From contig OY856188.1 in NCBI GenBank assembly GCA_963693315.1, positions 153,612,512-153,676,511 on the forward strand: a stretch of DNA of 64,000 bases, given 5' to 3'. This DNA is from Diogma glabrata. Lineage: Eukaryota > Arthropoda > Insecta > Diptera > Cylindrotomidae. The position numbers and the translations under genes are program-made. Shown piece by piece: positions 12,013 through 24,600 of this stretch. Numbering within the stretch: position 1 is the stretch's first letter; each line of letters opens with the position of its first letter. The notes below the pieces were generated by a model. The model had not been told where the DNA came from. It did no database searches and saw only the letters and a program-made list of their open reading frames with translations.

Positions 12013-12230
12013 CGTTATTAGTTTGGCACTATGCCACTTGGACTTTTATACTAACGAATTTATTATTAATAACTATAAAGAATTGCGGGACGACCAACTA
12101 CCTCCAGATAGCTCGTGGAGTTGGGAATCTCTTAGTTGGGGTAAATTACCTTAACATTATAAATCACAATTTAACAACAAAAAAATAAAATTAATGAAAA
12201 TACCTTAACTGGTAATGCTGTTGATTGTTG
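12013..12230 (-). repeat. Probable end of the 5' LTR
   Basis: Sequence immediately upstream of the primer site on the minus strand. It contains AATAAA and a TATAAAAG box within 60 bases of the primer site. The second LTR is not in the window, because the element is truncated at 7740, so the left LTR boundary cannot be set. Confidence 0.45.
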
Positions 12231-13093
12231 CCAGTAGTTCAAATCACCTTCAATTTCCTTTCATCTACACCGCGCACAATTATTTCCCTTGCGTGTATGT
12301 GCAATAACATCCAAACAATCAATATCTTATCATCCGACAGATTCCCATTTCACAGTTCAAACTTATTTTCTTCTCTTATATTCATAGTAATATCCAGCAA
12401 TCAATCCAAACAAAATTCCCTTTCTTTTCAGTTCACCATTATTTCCTCTTCCAGATTAACAGGCCTACTTATTCCTGTCGATCCACAAGAATTTTGTCTT
12501 GACATTTTTTCCAAATATATATTAAAATTGCTCTCGTCAATTTTTCTCCAATTTATTTATTATTGATGGAACAAGTATTACAGTTTTAATAAAAAACTAA
12601 CATGAGCAAAATTTATTTAGTTACTATAAATATGAACTATTAAAACAAAACGAAAAACTTAAAATGTTTTTCGTTTGGATGGAAAAAAATGGAATGAATT
12701 TTATGTTTTTTTTTGAAAATTAAAACTCTAAAAACATTTGTTTGAAGAACAAATATGGAATGAATCTACATCAAAAATTTTTTTAAAAAACATCGACTTC
12801 ATTCAAAACAAAAAATGTGATTCTTTGACATCTTTATAATGAGCATCGTGTAACACCAAGATTCAGCAAAAATTAGTAACGACATCTGTTCGTTAGAAAT
12901 GAAAATAAAATTGGTACATTCGTTTGTTTTTATAGTATATTCGAAATTTAACTAGCCGTTAAGTATTAGACAATTTTAGAATGATTATTAATGTAAAAAA
13001 ATGAACTGAAACTAATGAAATACATTTTTATTGAATTAGAAAAAGAAGATGAATTGATTTTATTATTGTTTAGGCGAATATAGCGGACGTTAC
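12231..13093. other. AT-rich sequence, nothing assigned
   Basis: May include the rest of the 5' LTR of the neighbouring element. A short inverted repeat (AACGAAAAACTTAAAATGTTTTTCGTT) lies near 12650. The plus-strand frame at 12225-12566 looks like a chance Ser/Ile/Phe-rich frame. Confidence 0.35.
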
Positions 13094-14597
13094 AAGATTA
13101 AGAGTAATCAGTTGTTGAAGATTAGTTAATTTTATTGGCTTAAGGTCGTAATTATTTAGTATAAATTAAATTGAAATAACTGTACATTTAACCACCTATA
13201 ATTTAAAACGAAATAAAACAAGGAACTGTAAGATGAAATTGTATGTATAATTTGGTAAACCTGGTCTAACAAATACGGTGTTGTTTTTGTAGAATTGTGG
13301 CGATAGATTCCACATAATGATATAACAAACAACATCTACATAGCGATATCAATTCCGTCGAGAAGTATAAAAGGAAGTTGCTAAAATCCACACAACAAAT
13401 TGTTTGGCATCTAAAAATAGTACAACAATTGGTACAAATAATTGTTGCGTTAAAATAAATAAAATACCAAAGTTTGTTTTTAAAAATATAAAGTAGCTTA
13501 CTGTCAAATTTTTGGTCTCCAACAAAAATCACTCGTTTTTCTTGAAAAATAATAATATATAGATATAATTAAGTTGTTACACGCCACAAGTTTCTATTAA
13601 ATACGCATTATTTGCAAGAATATATACATAAATAATTTAAATGTGAATTCTCGATAGCAATTTGATGTATATGAAGTCACTAATTTTTGTTGAATAAAAC
13701 AACTCCATGTTTATATTAATACATTCTAAAACGATTTTGTATATTATCTAGTTTGGAAGTGTATTTGTTGAGGTGTGTGAAAATATAATTACTTTTAAAA
13801 TAAAGAGTAAGGAATATACAACTAAAGGGAAAGATTTTGACACCTACAGTAGCTAACTAGTGCTACTCGCTATTGCTATCGCTAATAAAGATTCGCAATA
13901 CTCTAGAGATTCTTTATATGAATTGATACAACCTGAATCTCTAAAACTGGTATAGAACTTCGATCACTACGTGGGTTATATGACACATGGAGAATCGGTA
14001 ATAACTATCAAACTCGCATCGCTCCATCAAATTATCAAGAGGATAAAGCATTCGTTACCTGGACAACGACTCTAGCAATCACATCCATAGGATCAATTAC
14101 TCACACACTAAAGAATAACGAGATAGATCTGGAAAATTATAAAAGAAAGTGCCGTATCTACTGACTCTATCCAGCATCGTGTCCACTCGAGGGGTAATTA
14201 TAATAATAATACCACATTACGAGAGGCAGCGAACCTGCAAATTTCGAATTTTGTTTGCGGCGAGGAACATGACGGGCTAAGGCGAAACCAGGAGGTGGGA
14301 AGAGATGGCCACCACATGGTTGAGTTTAATTATATTTTATTTACTTTTTTGTATGTGTGTGGATGAATGCGCGAGTACATGCGGTCCGTATGAGAGTGTG
14401 CTTGGAATACCCTTGAGTACAACGATAAGAATTCGGAGTGAAGTAAAAAAATTAATAGTGATGCTTTGATTAACTCTGCAGATGTTACTAATTCTCATGT
14501 GGTTGATATACTAAGTATATAAAAAGGGGAAACAAATAAAATCTGTTAACTTATTAATGAAATTGTTGGTTATCCACTACAACCGAGTTTCGTGCGT
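13094..14597 (+). repeat. LTR-like repeat with TATA box and poly(A) signal
   Basis: The first ~200 bp match 31672-31870 and 57745-57916; the last ~485 bp (14112-14597) match 31872-32361. Near the right end are TATATAAAAA (14516-14525) and AATAAA (14535-14540), the arrangement expected at the R region of an LTR, and the shared sequence stops at 14597. I read this as the 3' internal tail plus LTR of a family related to the 53-58 kb element. There is no adjoining coding sequence. Confidence 0.6.
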
Positions 14598-14750
14598 TAA
14601 AAACATGGCGGCGCTAATCCGTATCGTTTCCATGATAATATAAAAATTCTTGGAGTTAGCAAAAATTGTGTATTAAAATACATTAAGTGATGACATTAAA
14701 TGAAAAATACAAAAAGAGATTTGGTTGCGACGGAAAAATTGGATATTTTA
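14598..14750. other. Short spacer
   Basis: Sequence between the LTR-like repeat and a possible small exon. TTTCCATGA here and TCATGGAAA near 14990 form a short inverted pair of uncertain meaning. Confidence 0.3.
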
Positions 14751-14990
14751 CTAATGTTTTTTTATTATTAACTTACTAGTTTTTTCTTGAATAATTTCAA
14801 TTAAAATTTTATTTGCCTCTTCACTCCAAAAATCTCGCAACGCCATTTTTAGTTTTTTGTTTTGTGTTTGTTTTTTGTTAACCTTCTCTAATCGCGCTAC
14901 TTTCGTTGAGTTAAGGTGAGTTAAGAAATTTAACGAAAACTCCGTTTCCATGACGAGATAATCCGAGATAATCCCGGTTAACTGAGTCAT
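14751..14990 (-). CDS. Possible Myb/SANT-like first exon (weak)
   Basis: A 79-codon minus-strand frame. Its internal Met begins MALRDFWSEEANKILIEIIQ, which resembles the start of a Myb/SANT-like helix-turn-helix (an aromatic residue, then acidic residues before the first helix), as found in DNA-binding partners of Harbinger transposases. A good donor, GTAAGT, overlaps the codons after KTS, so the coding part may stop there and continue in another exon. I could not find that exon. It may be a chance frame. Confidence 0.25.
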   Translation of the reverse strand: MTQLTGIISDYLVMETEFSLNFLTHLNSTKVARLEKVNKKQTQNKKLKMALRDFWSEEANKILIEIIQEKTSKLIIKKH

Positions 14991-15474
14991 GGAAACATGG
15001 TAAATGTCAATAACAACAACAGAAACGATTTCATTTTATTGCCAAATAAAAAGTCAGTGTTAACTTTATAGTTTTAAAACTTCACTCACTTTGATATTTT
15101 TGCGGTGAAGAGATAAAAAACTTATCACTTCACCGCTTCACAGTTACAGAATTTGGCTGCTGGAGGTATTATTTTGTTTAAAATTTTCACAACACCGGTC
15201 AATAAGATTTAATAGTTTTTGGGGTGTTTTGATGATTCTTCCAGATTTAGAAATTCGTTAATTGGGAATAATAATTATATTAGGCTGATCATTAAATGTT
15301 GCTTTCTTTTTAGGTTGCTTTGGTGATACTGAATTAGATTTATTCACACCAGTTGCATCTGATTGTTTCAGATTCGCAGAAAAACTAGGAAAATTAGGAT
15401 TCAGAAAAGAATCAGAATGATCAGCTGGAATTAATTTGTATGAAAAATTGTTTTGGTGGCTGCTTTTAGAAAAT
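14991..15474. other. Spacer and 3' flank of the CsRn1-like pol
   Basis: Non-coding, apart from a few in-frame-like codons downstream of the integrase stop. No LTR or polypurine tract could be recognised. Confidence 0.35.
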
Positions 15475-16461
15475 TCAGAAAAATTCGTTACGATTCAATT
15501 TAACAGTTGAATCTGGTTGATTCAAAAAATTTGCTTTAGCGAGAGAACTGAATTGTTCATCGCCTGAATTTTCATGATAACATGGTTTAAGTCGATCAAT
15601 TGAAATTTTGGCTGCTTTGCCATTAATTTCTATATTGAAGTTTTTAGTGTTGCGACTTAAAACTTTGAAAGGAGCTTGTAATGATCTCCTTACAGCGTCA
15701 GTACGTAAAAATACATGTGAGCAAGTTTGCAAATCTTTGCTCACAAAGGAAGAAGATGTAACGTGTGCTGATGCTGACTTTGGTCGTATTTCATCAAAAT
15801 GTTTCCTCAACTCCTTGACGAAATCAGTTTGGGGAACAAAAGAATTTGTAGAAGAATCGAGAAACTGTCCGGGAATTCTTATCGAGCTTCCATATGTTAG
15901 TTCCGCTGAAGTTGTTTGAAGTTCTTCGCTTAAGGAGGTTCTTAAACCTAAGAGAACTGAAGGTAGAATTTTTGTCCAGTCTGGACGGTCATAACACATA
16001 ATTGCTGATTTATTTATGCGATGCCATCTTTCTACCATGCCGTTGCATTTTGGATTATATGCGGTTGTTCTGAATCTGTTAAAATCTAATAGGTTGGACA
16101 GTTCAGTGAAAAGATGGGATTCAAATTGGTTTCCTTGATCAGTTATAATTGATTCTGGAACACCAAATCTTGAAATCCAATGGTTGTATACAGCGAATGC
16201 GACCGTTCCAGCAGTGATGTCTGGAACTGGTATCGCTTCGGGCCACCGCGTATAACGGTCGATAAGCGTTACAAAATATCGTTGATTTTCCGATATTGGT
16301 AGAGGACCAATGATGTCGATGTGTATTTGCGAGAGCCGCTGTGAATTAGTTTTCAAAGTGCCAAGAGGTGATTTAGTGTGCCTAAATACCTTGGACTTTT
16401 GACACGCTATACATTGTTGCGCCATGTTTAAGGTCCTTTTTAATAGACGGCCAAATAACAT
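15475..16461 (-). pseudogene. Integrase of a CsRn1-like Ty3/Gypsy element
   Basis: The frame opens after the zinc-finger Cys pair region (CIACQKSK) and contains the catalytic DDE set: D in HIDIIGPLP, D in TDQGNQFES, and E in NGMVERWHR. A C-terminal basic domain ends in IDRLKPCYHE. The His pair of the HHCC finger (HKLSHPGVNASTKLL) lies just upstream in a different frame, so a one-base frameshift near 16430 splits the finger. It is 328 residues long, and the core looks intact. Confidence 0.85.
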
Positions 16462-16508
16462 GCTTGGTTAGTAATTTGGTTGAAGCATTGACACCAGGAT
16501 GCGAAAGT

Positions 16509-17141
16509 TTATGAAAAGCATCGAAAACACTTTGGCGAAATTGTGCTGGAATGTATGCGTATAGAAGTTGATGTGGTACAATATATCAATTTACTTTCAT
16601 TAAAAGTAATTGGAAAATGTTCGAACTTCAAAGTTGTGTTACTTTGAAGAATATTTTGAAATTCCTCGTCATTGGCTTGCGCGTCCGCGATTGCAGCATA
16701 ATCAATTTTCTCTGGTATGAGTATTTGATCTATGCGAGAGAACGCGTCAGCTACGACATTGTCGACGCCGGAAATATGCTGGATATCAGTGGTGAATTGC
16801 CCAATGAAATCCAGATGGCGAAATTGATGGGGAGATGCTTTTTCTAAATTTTGTTTAAAAGCAAAAATTAGAGGTTTTTGGTCGGTGAATAGTGTAAATT
16901 CACGACCTTCCAGGAGATACCTGAAATGCTTGATGCCTGAATACGCTGCGAGAAGTTCTCTATCATAAGCGCTATATTTTATTTGGGCATCATTAAGGCG
17001 AACCGAGAAGAAACTAAGCGGTTGCCAGGTTTCTTCAACAAATTGCTGCACTACGACTCCTATTGCTGTATCAGATGCGTCGACCATAATTGCTAGTCGA
17101 GCTGAAGATGACGGATGAGCTAAAAGAGTGGCATTACACAA
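16509..17141 (-). pseudogene. RNase H region of the same element
   Basis: Contains IMVDASDTAIGVVVQQF, SVRLNDAQIKYSAYDRELLA and FTLFTDQKPL, the usual RNase H order, followed by the tether DNVVADAFSRI. The frame is lost before integrase and is separated from RT by about 270 bp holding a frameshift and a stop. It degrades the RNA strand of the RNA:DNA hybrid during reverse transcription. Confidence 0.85.
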
Positions 17142-17410
17142 TTTAACTTTACAATTGTCAAAGGCTTGAATGGACTCAGGTGTCCATGAAATTGGAATTT
17201 CACTATTCTTCTTATATCCCTTTAAGAAGTTGTTGAGTAAAATTTGATCAGCTGCAGCAGCTGGTAAAAAACCGATAAAAGTTAATCATGCCTAAGAAAC
17301 GTGTAAACTTTTTAACATTTGTGGGACGTTCAAAGTCTTTAATGACTTGAACACGTTCACGATCTGGTAATATACCTTGTTCAGATACCAAATGGCCTAG
17401 AAATTTAATC

Positions 17411-18079
17411 TCAGATTTTGCAAACGCATTTATCTGGATTAATGATAAGGCTGTTTTCAGAGAATCTCTGAAAAATCATTTGTATGTGAGTCAAATGTTC
17501 CTCTAGATTTTTTGATGCAACCAAAACATCATCTAGATAAACGAAGCAAAACTTGAATCCGGTTAATACGGAATGCATCAATCTTTGGAACGATTGAGCA
17601 GCATTCCTAAGACCAAAAGTCATTTTGCAAAATTCAAAAAGACCGAAAGAAGTAGAAATTGCGGTTTTAGGAATGTCCTCCGGATGTATTGGTATTTGAT
17701 AGTATGCCTGAACTAGATCGAGGGACGAGAAAATTGTGCATCCCTCCAACTGATGCGAAAAATCTTGGAGGTGGGGAATGGAATATCGATTGGGAACAGT
17801 AATTCTGTTTAAAGCACGATAATCTCCACAAGGACGCCATTCTCCGTTCTTTTTCTTAACCAAGTGTAATGGACTTGACCAAGAGCTCTTACTGGGCCTA
17901 CAAATACCCAATTGCACCATCTTTTCAAACTCGACTTTGGCTATTGTAAGTTTGTCAGGAGCTAAGCGTCGTGTTTTGCAAGAAACAGGTGCACCAACTG
18001 TCTCTAGTTTGTGTTTCACGTTGTGTTTCACACTACTTGGAAAGAGATTAGTATTTGCAATCTCTGGGAATGTTTCCAA
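17411..18079 (-). pseudogene. Reverse transcriptase of the same element
   Basis: Shows the RT blocks [59 protein letters not shown] and the active site [11 protein letters not shown]. The frame ends in NPDKCVCKI, where homologues continue, so a frameshift near 17415 breaks it. The motif set and YLDDVLVAS fit the CsRn1 lineage. I am confident of Ty3/Gypsy and less so of the lineage. Confidence 0.85.
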
Positions 18080-18540
18080 GATTTTGACAATTTTAGTTGG
18101 TAATTTAGTCTTGTCGACTAGGGAAATTGAAGGTTCTACACATTTAGATAAACTACCTATTGAGTACAGAGAGGTTGACGGATCAATGAACCTCTGTCTC
18201 TGAATATCAACAAGTAGTCCAGTGTGCTTAAGAAAATTTGATCCGATTATAGGGATCGAAACGTCGGCAACTATAAAATTCCAAGAGAAATTTCTGCGAA
18301 GACCAATGTTTATTGCAGAATTTGAGTGCCATAGGCAGAAATGGGAGTGCCGTTTGCCGCAAATAGTTTGAAAACAGTAATAGCTGGATTTTATTGGAAA
18401 ATTGATTTTGGGATTACAGAAACATCTGCTCCAGTATCAATTAAAAGTTTTAGTCTTGAGTTACTCTCAAAAACTAACAGACGGTTGAATTGGAGATCAT
18501 CAATACTACTGACATCGTATTGATGATCATTTACTCGTTT
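18080..18540 (-). pseudogene. Aspartic protease remnant of the same element
   Basis: Reading the minus strand upstream of RT gives [20 protein letters not shown] and then a stop. Several more stops and frame changes follow before [11 protein letters not shown] is the retroviral-type protease active site. No gag is found further upstream, so the element is missing its 5' part. Confidence 0.7.
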
Positions 18541-18879
18541 TTTTGATTGTCGGGTTTATTCGGAGCGACGAAATTTCAATTTCCGTCCATTTTTTTTAAG
18601 TTTTACTTTTTGTCCCGACTTGTCATTTCAAAATCTGGTAACCCTGATTCTCGCTAATAATCAGATACTTGATTCCCTTGCCCTTTCATTCGCTGATCTG
18701 ACACGCCTGCTGATATTGGCCACAATCAAAAATTAATTCTTATATTTGTTCCTTAGAATAGTTTTCTTTCTATTTCGATATATTAATATTATAAACCACA
18801 ATTCAACACTTCAAACTATATAAAATAAACTGTAAAAATTTTATGTTTATTTAAATTTGCCTTAATTCACATTTATATG
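18541..18879. other. Spacer before the pogo-like element
   Basis: No gag, LTR or other feature recognised between the protease remnant and the TA target site at 18880. Confidence 0.4.
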
Positions 18880-18881
18880 TA

Positions 18882-18988
18882 CAGTAATCCCTCCGACTGC
18901 GCGGGTTTTAACTGCGCGATTTCCACTGCGCGAGATGAGTTTTCAATGCTAATTTCCGCACTGCGCGATTAAAATTTCACACTGCGCG
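18882..18988 (+). repeat. Left terminal inverted repeat with ACTGCGCG cluster
   Basis: The terminal inverted repeat is followed by repeated ACTGCGCG words at 18896, 18911, 18925, 18960 and 18981. The right end carries only diverged versions (GCGCAAT, GCGCAGT). Such subterminal repeats usually bind transposase; that role is inferred here. Confidence 0.8.
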
Positions 18989-19885
18989 ACGTTTAAAATT
19001 TTTTTTTAGAATATTTAGGTGAATTTCGTAAAATTAAAATGAAAAGAAAAAATTAAATTTCCCACGTGGGTCATTCTTTTACAAATCGAATAGATTTGAA
19101 CAAAATTTGACCGACGGATTTGTGATTTGGCTTAAAAATTTTTTACTGGTATGATATCAAGAAAAATATACGTGTTCGAGGATTTTTTTTGTTGGAAAAT
19201 AGAGGCGATTTAAATGTGATTTTTGGTTTGACGACTTATTTTTCACTTCGGTTCTATTAATGATAGAAGCTTTTGTTTTATTTATTTTAAAGTTAAGAGA
19301 TGGAATTTTAATAGAAAAATATGTATGTTATAAACAAAATAAAAATTATTAGCAAATTCCTATTGTTATAAACAAATAAAATGTTAAAATCGATTTTTAG
19401 TGATTGCCCTACGCTTCAATTTTCAAGAAAAACGTATTTTTAACTAAGGGAGAAATTAGTTTTACTGTTAGAAATATATTAATTTATAGCGCGGGACAAC
19501 AAAAAATTATGGAATTTTTATCTTTCCGCGCTCGATAAATTGGTTTTTTTTCTAATGCTACTCGTACACGAGAGAGCAAAATTGCAGGTGTCAGAGAGAA
19601 AGTATCTGACTTATTGCTAAATTGTTTACACATAGGAATTTGTTAATAATTTTTGTAGATAACAATTTTTTCTTAAAGTTCATCTTTTAGCTTTAAAATA
19701 AAACAGAAAAAAATGTCTATCATTATCAGAACCGAAGTTATAAATCTTTGAAAATAAGTCTTCAAGCCAAAAATCACGAAATCCTCGAAATTTAGAACCG
19801 CTCCATTTTCCAACCCAAAAAAATTCTCGAGCACGTATATCTTTCTTTTATTGGGAAATAGGAATTTGGAAATTTTTCTATATAA
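18989..19885. other. Interior of the pogo-like element, left half
   Basis: AT-rich, no transposase motif. Contains the inverted partner (19061-19088) of a segment at 29704-29735. Remaining sequence is non-coding. Confidence 0.6.
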
Positions 19886-21565
19886 TGATACAGGCGGATA
19901 GGGCTAAAACTAAAATTGAATGTGAATTGAAAAAAATATCCGCTGTATCTGAAAATAAAATCCAAGGACAACTTTGAGGCAGCAGTCTTTTGCTCCGGTC
20001 TTAAGCTCTCGGCCTGGGTCGTGGTTTGCCTCGTTGTTCCTTTGATATAGGGAGACTGCTTTTAGAAAATAAATGAAATACACTACTAATATGGGAACAC
20101 GATATTATTAATATGACAAGGGGACAGCCATTTAAAATCCCCAAAAACACGATGGACGAAAGTCAGCAAGGAATCCCAGGGAATTGGCACATCTCACTCA
20201 CACCATTTATAAAAAAAAACTAACACATATCAAAAATTAAAAAAAATTACTCAAAAAGCCAAACAATTGCAACACAAACATACATGACGTCTTAATACTA
20301 ATAACCGTAATAATATTAATAAAATCGTTTACCTTTTTAACAACCACCGTTCTGCGATCCAGGCTGATAGATATCCTCAATAAAATGTACTCGGGCCAAT
20401 TGGAATGAAACACTATCATGTATATTTTCAATAATATTTTTTCTCATTTATTTGCACAAATTATTTTTTTCTTTTTAAGTTCACAATAACTAATTTTAGT
20501 TTAATTTTGGTTTAAAGTTAGGGTTTTTATTTTTTTAATTAACTGTTAATAATATTTGTTGTTTTTATCCTATGCATAAGTATATACGCTTGTTTAACTG
20601 TATTATCTTTATATATATTTTTTTGTATGGTTTATTTGACCATAAACAATTTAAACTGCCGTGCTAAGCACAGAGGTGTTAAGTAACATCATAATTTGTT
20701 TGTTAAAAAAAAATGAGTTGTGAATTTAGTATTTTTGATTCAAACTCAATTTAAAAATGTTTTGGTCTTTTTGATTTTACTTATTATTTTTTTTTTTATG
20801 ACACAAAACTGTTAAGTTAATTTCAAAGACAAAATCAAACCAAATTCATTAATTTTTTCTTAAGTACAAATAACACAAATCACCACTATTTTCACAAAAC
20901 CAATTGATTAATAAATATAAAACCATAAAAACACAATAGAACTTCTTCACACAAACTTAAATGCACCCACAAACAAAAACAAATAACAAACAAAATAACA
21001 AATAATAAAAAAAAATGGAATTTAAGTGGAGCAAACGTCCACTTCAAAATTCCTAACCAGACTCCTCGATTGAAAATTTTCACCCGTCCGTTTAATTAAT
21101 GAAGAAAATCATGTGATGGTTATCTAGCCAATCATAATCATCACATCAGGCTTGGTATCACATATCATTTAGAAAATGTACTTACATGTATTATCAAACG
21201 CAAGCAAAAAAATGCTGTTTTACAGTAAATGTAATTATAATCCATTAATTTCGCAAAATTAAAGTCAATGAATTATAATACATGAACCAGTATGTCAAGG
21301 TTTTCTCAACTTCTCGTAATATGGTGATATTAAAGAAATTAAAGAAAACTTGGTAAAGCATTCTTGCCCTCGCTTTGATCTTACAGGAAGCAAATCAAAT
21401 AAATGAAGTATATGGGATATTGAAGAAAATAATTTTGATTTAGAAATATAGAAAAATTTAGGAATTTGTTCCAAATGAAGTTTAGGTTGATTAATTATTG
21501 GAAAGGTTCAAATTTCAATCTGTTGTGACGAAGAAAAAGAGAAGGATTTCTTTTTCGCCGCCACA
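19886..21565 (-). repeat. 3' LTR of the young element
   Basis: Runs TGATACAGG ... CGCCGCCACA on the plus strand, so on the sense strand it begins TGTGGCGGCG and ends CTGTATCA. Small frames inside occur identically in both LTRs and are not taken as genes. Confidence 0.95.
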
Positions 21566-21649
21566 AATCGTGGGGACGTCCCACACCCTGAAGATGTCTC
21601 TAAGCCGGGCTCTGGAGTTTATTTGAAAAAACACGCCACCTATGTGGTA
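21566..21649 (-). other. Interval between pol stop and 3' LTR
   Basis: Only 84 bp. It lacks a clean polypurine tract; instead there is a palindrome-like GTGGGACGTCCCCAC on the sense strand, ending seven bases before the LTR. Plus-strand priming may use GGTGTGGGA. Confidence 0.6.
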
Positions 21650-24600
21650 CTAAGATTTTATGTCTTTGGCATGAAAGATGCCAAGTGTTCTTCCAGCTTC
21701 ATCAACCACCTCGTATGCAACGTTGCCAACCGACCTAAGAATTTTTCCTTTGATAAATTTAGGAGACAACTTGGCTGAGAATCGTTTCGTAGCATCGCTT
21801 TGGGAGAAATTTCGAACAAAAACTGTCTGCATTGGTTCCAGTTTTCGGACGCGGGAGCGTAGATTATAACGAGCGGCGCTCTTATGGTATGCTGCTCTTA
21901 GATTGCTTAAAACTTTCTCTTGAAGCAAAGAAGAACGATCGGAAGAATATCGAATAAATGGATCAAATTGGAAATCAGGAACAGAACGAAATAATTTATA
22001 GGTTGATCCATGGGATACTATATGTTTACCAAAAACTAAAAAGTGTGGGGAAAATTTTGTAGAATCGTGTATCACATTACACAAGGAAGTTCTAATTTTG
22101 GGGAGGTGCAGATCCCAGTCTTGATGCGAATCTTTTAAAAAGGAACGAATCGCTGAAAGAATGGACCGATTTACTCGCTCTGATGCGTTGCATTGCGGCG
22201 AGTATATTGGGGTAAATGTATGATGAACGCCGTATTTTCTTAAAAATTCCTTAAACTTGTTAGATTTAAAAGAAGAGCCGTTATCCGAAGCCAGATATTC
22301 GGGTACACCATACACACTAAAAACTCGATTTTCCAAAAATTTAATTGCAAGCTCAGCAGTTGAGTTGCGAAGAGGTTCAATTAAAACGTATCGTGAAAAA
22401 TGATCGAGAACAATAAATATATACGAATTGCCACCTTTTGAGCGTGGGTATGGTCCAAGAAAATCTACATACAGTTTTTGAAATGGGAGAAAAATATATG
22501 ATGGATCACCCATGGGTGGTCGTAGAGTGATATTATTGGCTTTACTACTCTTGCAGGTATCGCAGTTGGCAACATATTTTCTGACATCTTCCTGCATCTT
22601 AGACCAATAATACTGCCTTCTTAAGAATTCTAAAGTTTTAGCAGCTCCAGCATGCGCTGAGAATGGTGAATTGTGAGCTCGTTGAATGAGAGTGGTTTGA
22701 AGAGCTTTGGGAATGATAAGCTTCCATTGAGGGATGTCAGTCAACTCAGCGTCATTTGACAAAATGTTAATGTAAACTTTTCCATTGACAAGTTTCATAT
22801 TTAACACTTTGTCAGTTACGGAGCTAACTAAGGTCGAATAGTCATCATCATGAAAAGCCTTATCATCCAGGTCCACATGCAATGGGGGAACATCTGTATC
22901 GTCCAGAATTTTAACTTCAGCAACAGTTTGCTCTCCAAACGTACGCGAAAGTGCATCTGGAACATGATTTAGAGCGCCTTTACGATACTCAATTTCAAAA
23001 TTAAAACCTTGGAGCTTTAAACTCCATCGCGCAAGTCTTCCAGTTAGATCTTTCTGACCCATGAGCCATTTGAGACTACTATGGTCAGTAATTATGGTGA
23101 ATGGTAATCCTTCAATATATGCTCTAAATTTTTTTATGCTTAAAACTGCAGCTAAACATTCGAGCTCAGAAACACTGTAATTTCGTTGCGCGGCATTAAG
23201 CTTTTGACTCATATAGGCTATAGGTCTCTCAGTACTATCATCAGCTATCTGAAATAACACACTTCCTAACCCAGTACTGCTGGCATCGCACTGTATGTAA
23301 AATCTTCGTTTAAAATCTGGATTTACAAGTACTGGTGCAGTAATCAAAAGGTTCTTCAATTGATCGAATGAATTTTGAGTCTTTTCAGACCAGGTAATTT
23401 TTTTGGACTTCTTCAAGAGCTCAGTGAGTGGTGCTGCTACGGTTGAATAGTTTGGAATGAATCTGCGGTACCAACCGGTTACACCAAGAAATCTTCGAAT
23501 TTGCCTTACGGTTTTAGGAGTTGGAAAACTAGCAATTGCTTTTACCTTATCACTGTTGACACGCAAACAACCGTTACCTACTATGAAACCTAGATACTCT
23601 ATTTCTCGCAGGCAAAAGTGACTCTTTTCAATGTTTATGGTAAGTCCAGCTGCTTTAAGTCGACTGGCAACTTCCGCCAGCAATGCTATATGCTGCTCAA
23701 AAGTTGCAGAAGTTATCAATAAATCGTCTAGGTAAACAAAGACACGGTCATGGAGTTGATGAGGAATTACTTTATGCATCAAACGGCATAGAGTTTGCGG
23801 AGCGTTGCATAACCCAAAAGGCATTACTGTAAACTGGTATAACGGACGTCCAGGTACCGTAAAAGCAGTTTTATCTCTCGATTTTGACTCCAAAGGGATT
23901 TGCCAAAATGCGTCTTTAAGATCTAAGCTGGATATATATGTAGTTTCACCAAGTCTGCTTAGTAAACCATCAATAATTGGTAAAGGGTAAGCATCTTTGT
24001 GAGTGACCGAATTTAAACGTCGTGCATCTAAACAAAGACGGGTTTTTCCATTTTTCTTTCTTACTAGTGCCATTGGTGAGCTCCATGCGCTGACGCTTTC
24101 TTCAATCACGCCAAGTTCCAACATGCGGTCGAGTTCAGCATACATTTCTACTTGAACTGCTGGAGAAACTGCGTAATATCGTTGTTTGATAGGTGTTGCG
24201 TTATCAACATCGATAGTATGCTCCACTAAATGAGTACGTCCTAATCCCAATTGATTGAATGAAGGTAAAGATTTCATAACCTCTGATATCTTAGGTTGCT
24301 GATAGGGGTCTAAATCATGTTTCATGTCATCCGTGGACAGCTCATCTATCGTATGGCTTGATTTCTGTTTAGGAGAACAAGGCGTAACATCATTGCTTAA
24401 CATTGGTTTTAATCCAAATGCATTCCAGAAGTCGATACCTAAGTAAACCGTTTGTGTTAAAGAAGGAACGATATAAAATTTGGTAGTTCGAATTTTATTT
24501 AGATAATGAACGCTGGCGGAAATATAACCGAAAACTCTCTGTTTCTGACCACTGGCTGTGCAGATACTAGATGGGAAGGAATGAAATTCCACATGGGGAT

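Noticed and set aside
20237..21083. Small frames of 64 and 63 codons repeated at 28322-29169
   Set aside because: They lie inside both LTRs and are duplicated because the LTR is. AT-rich hydrophobic composition and no domain.
21566..21649. An env gene in the young Gypsy-type element
   Set aside because: Only 84 bp separate the pol stop from the 3' LTR, so there is no room, and no membrane-protein frame occurs elsewhere in the element.
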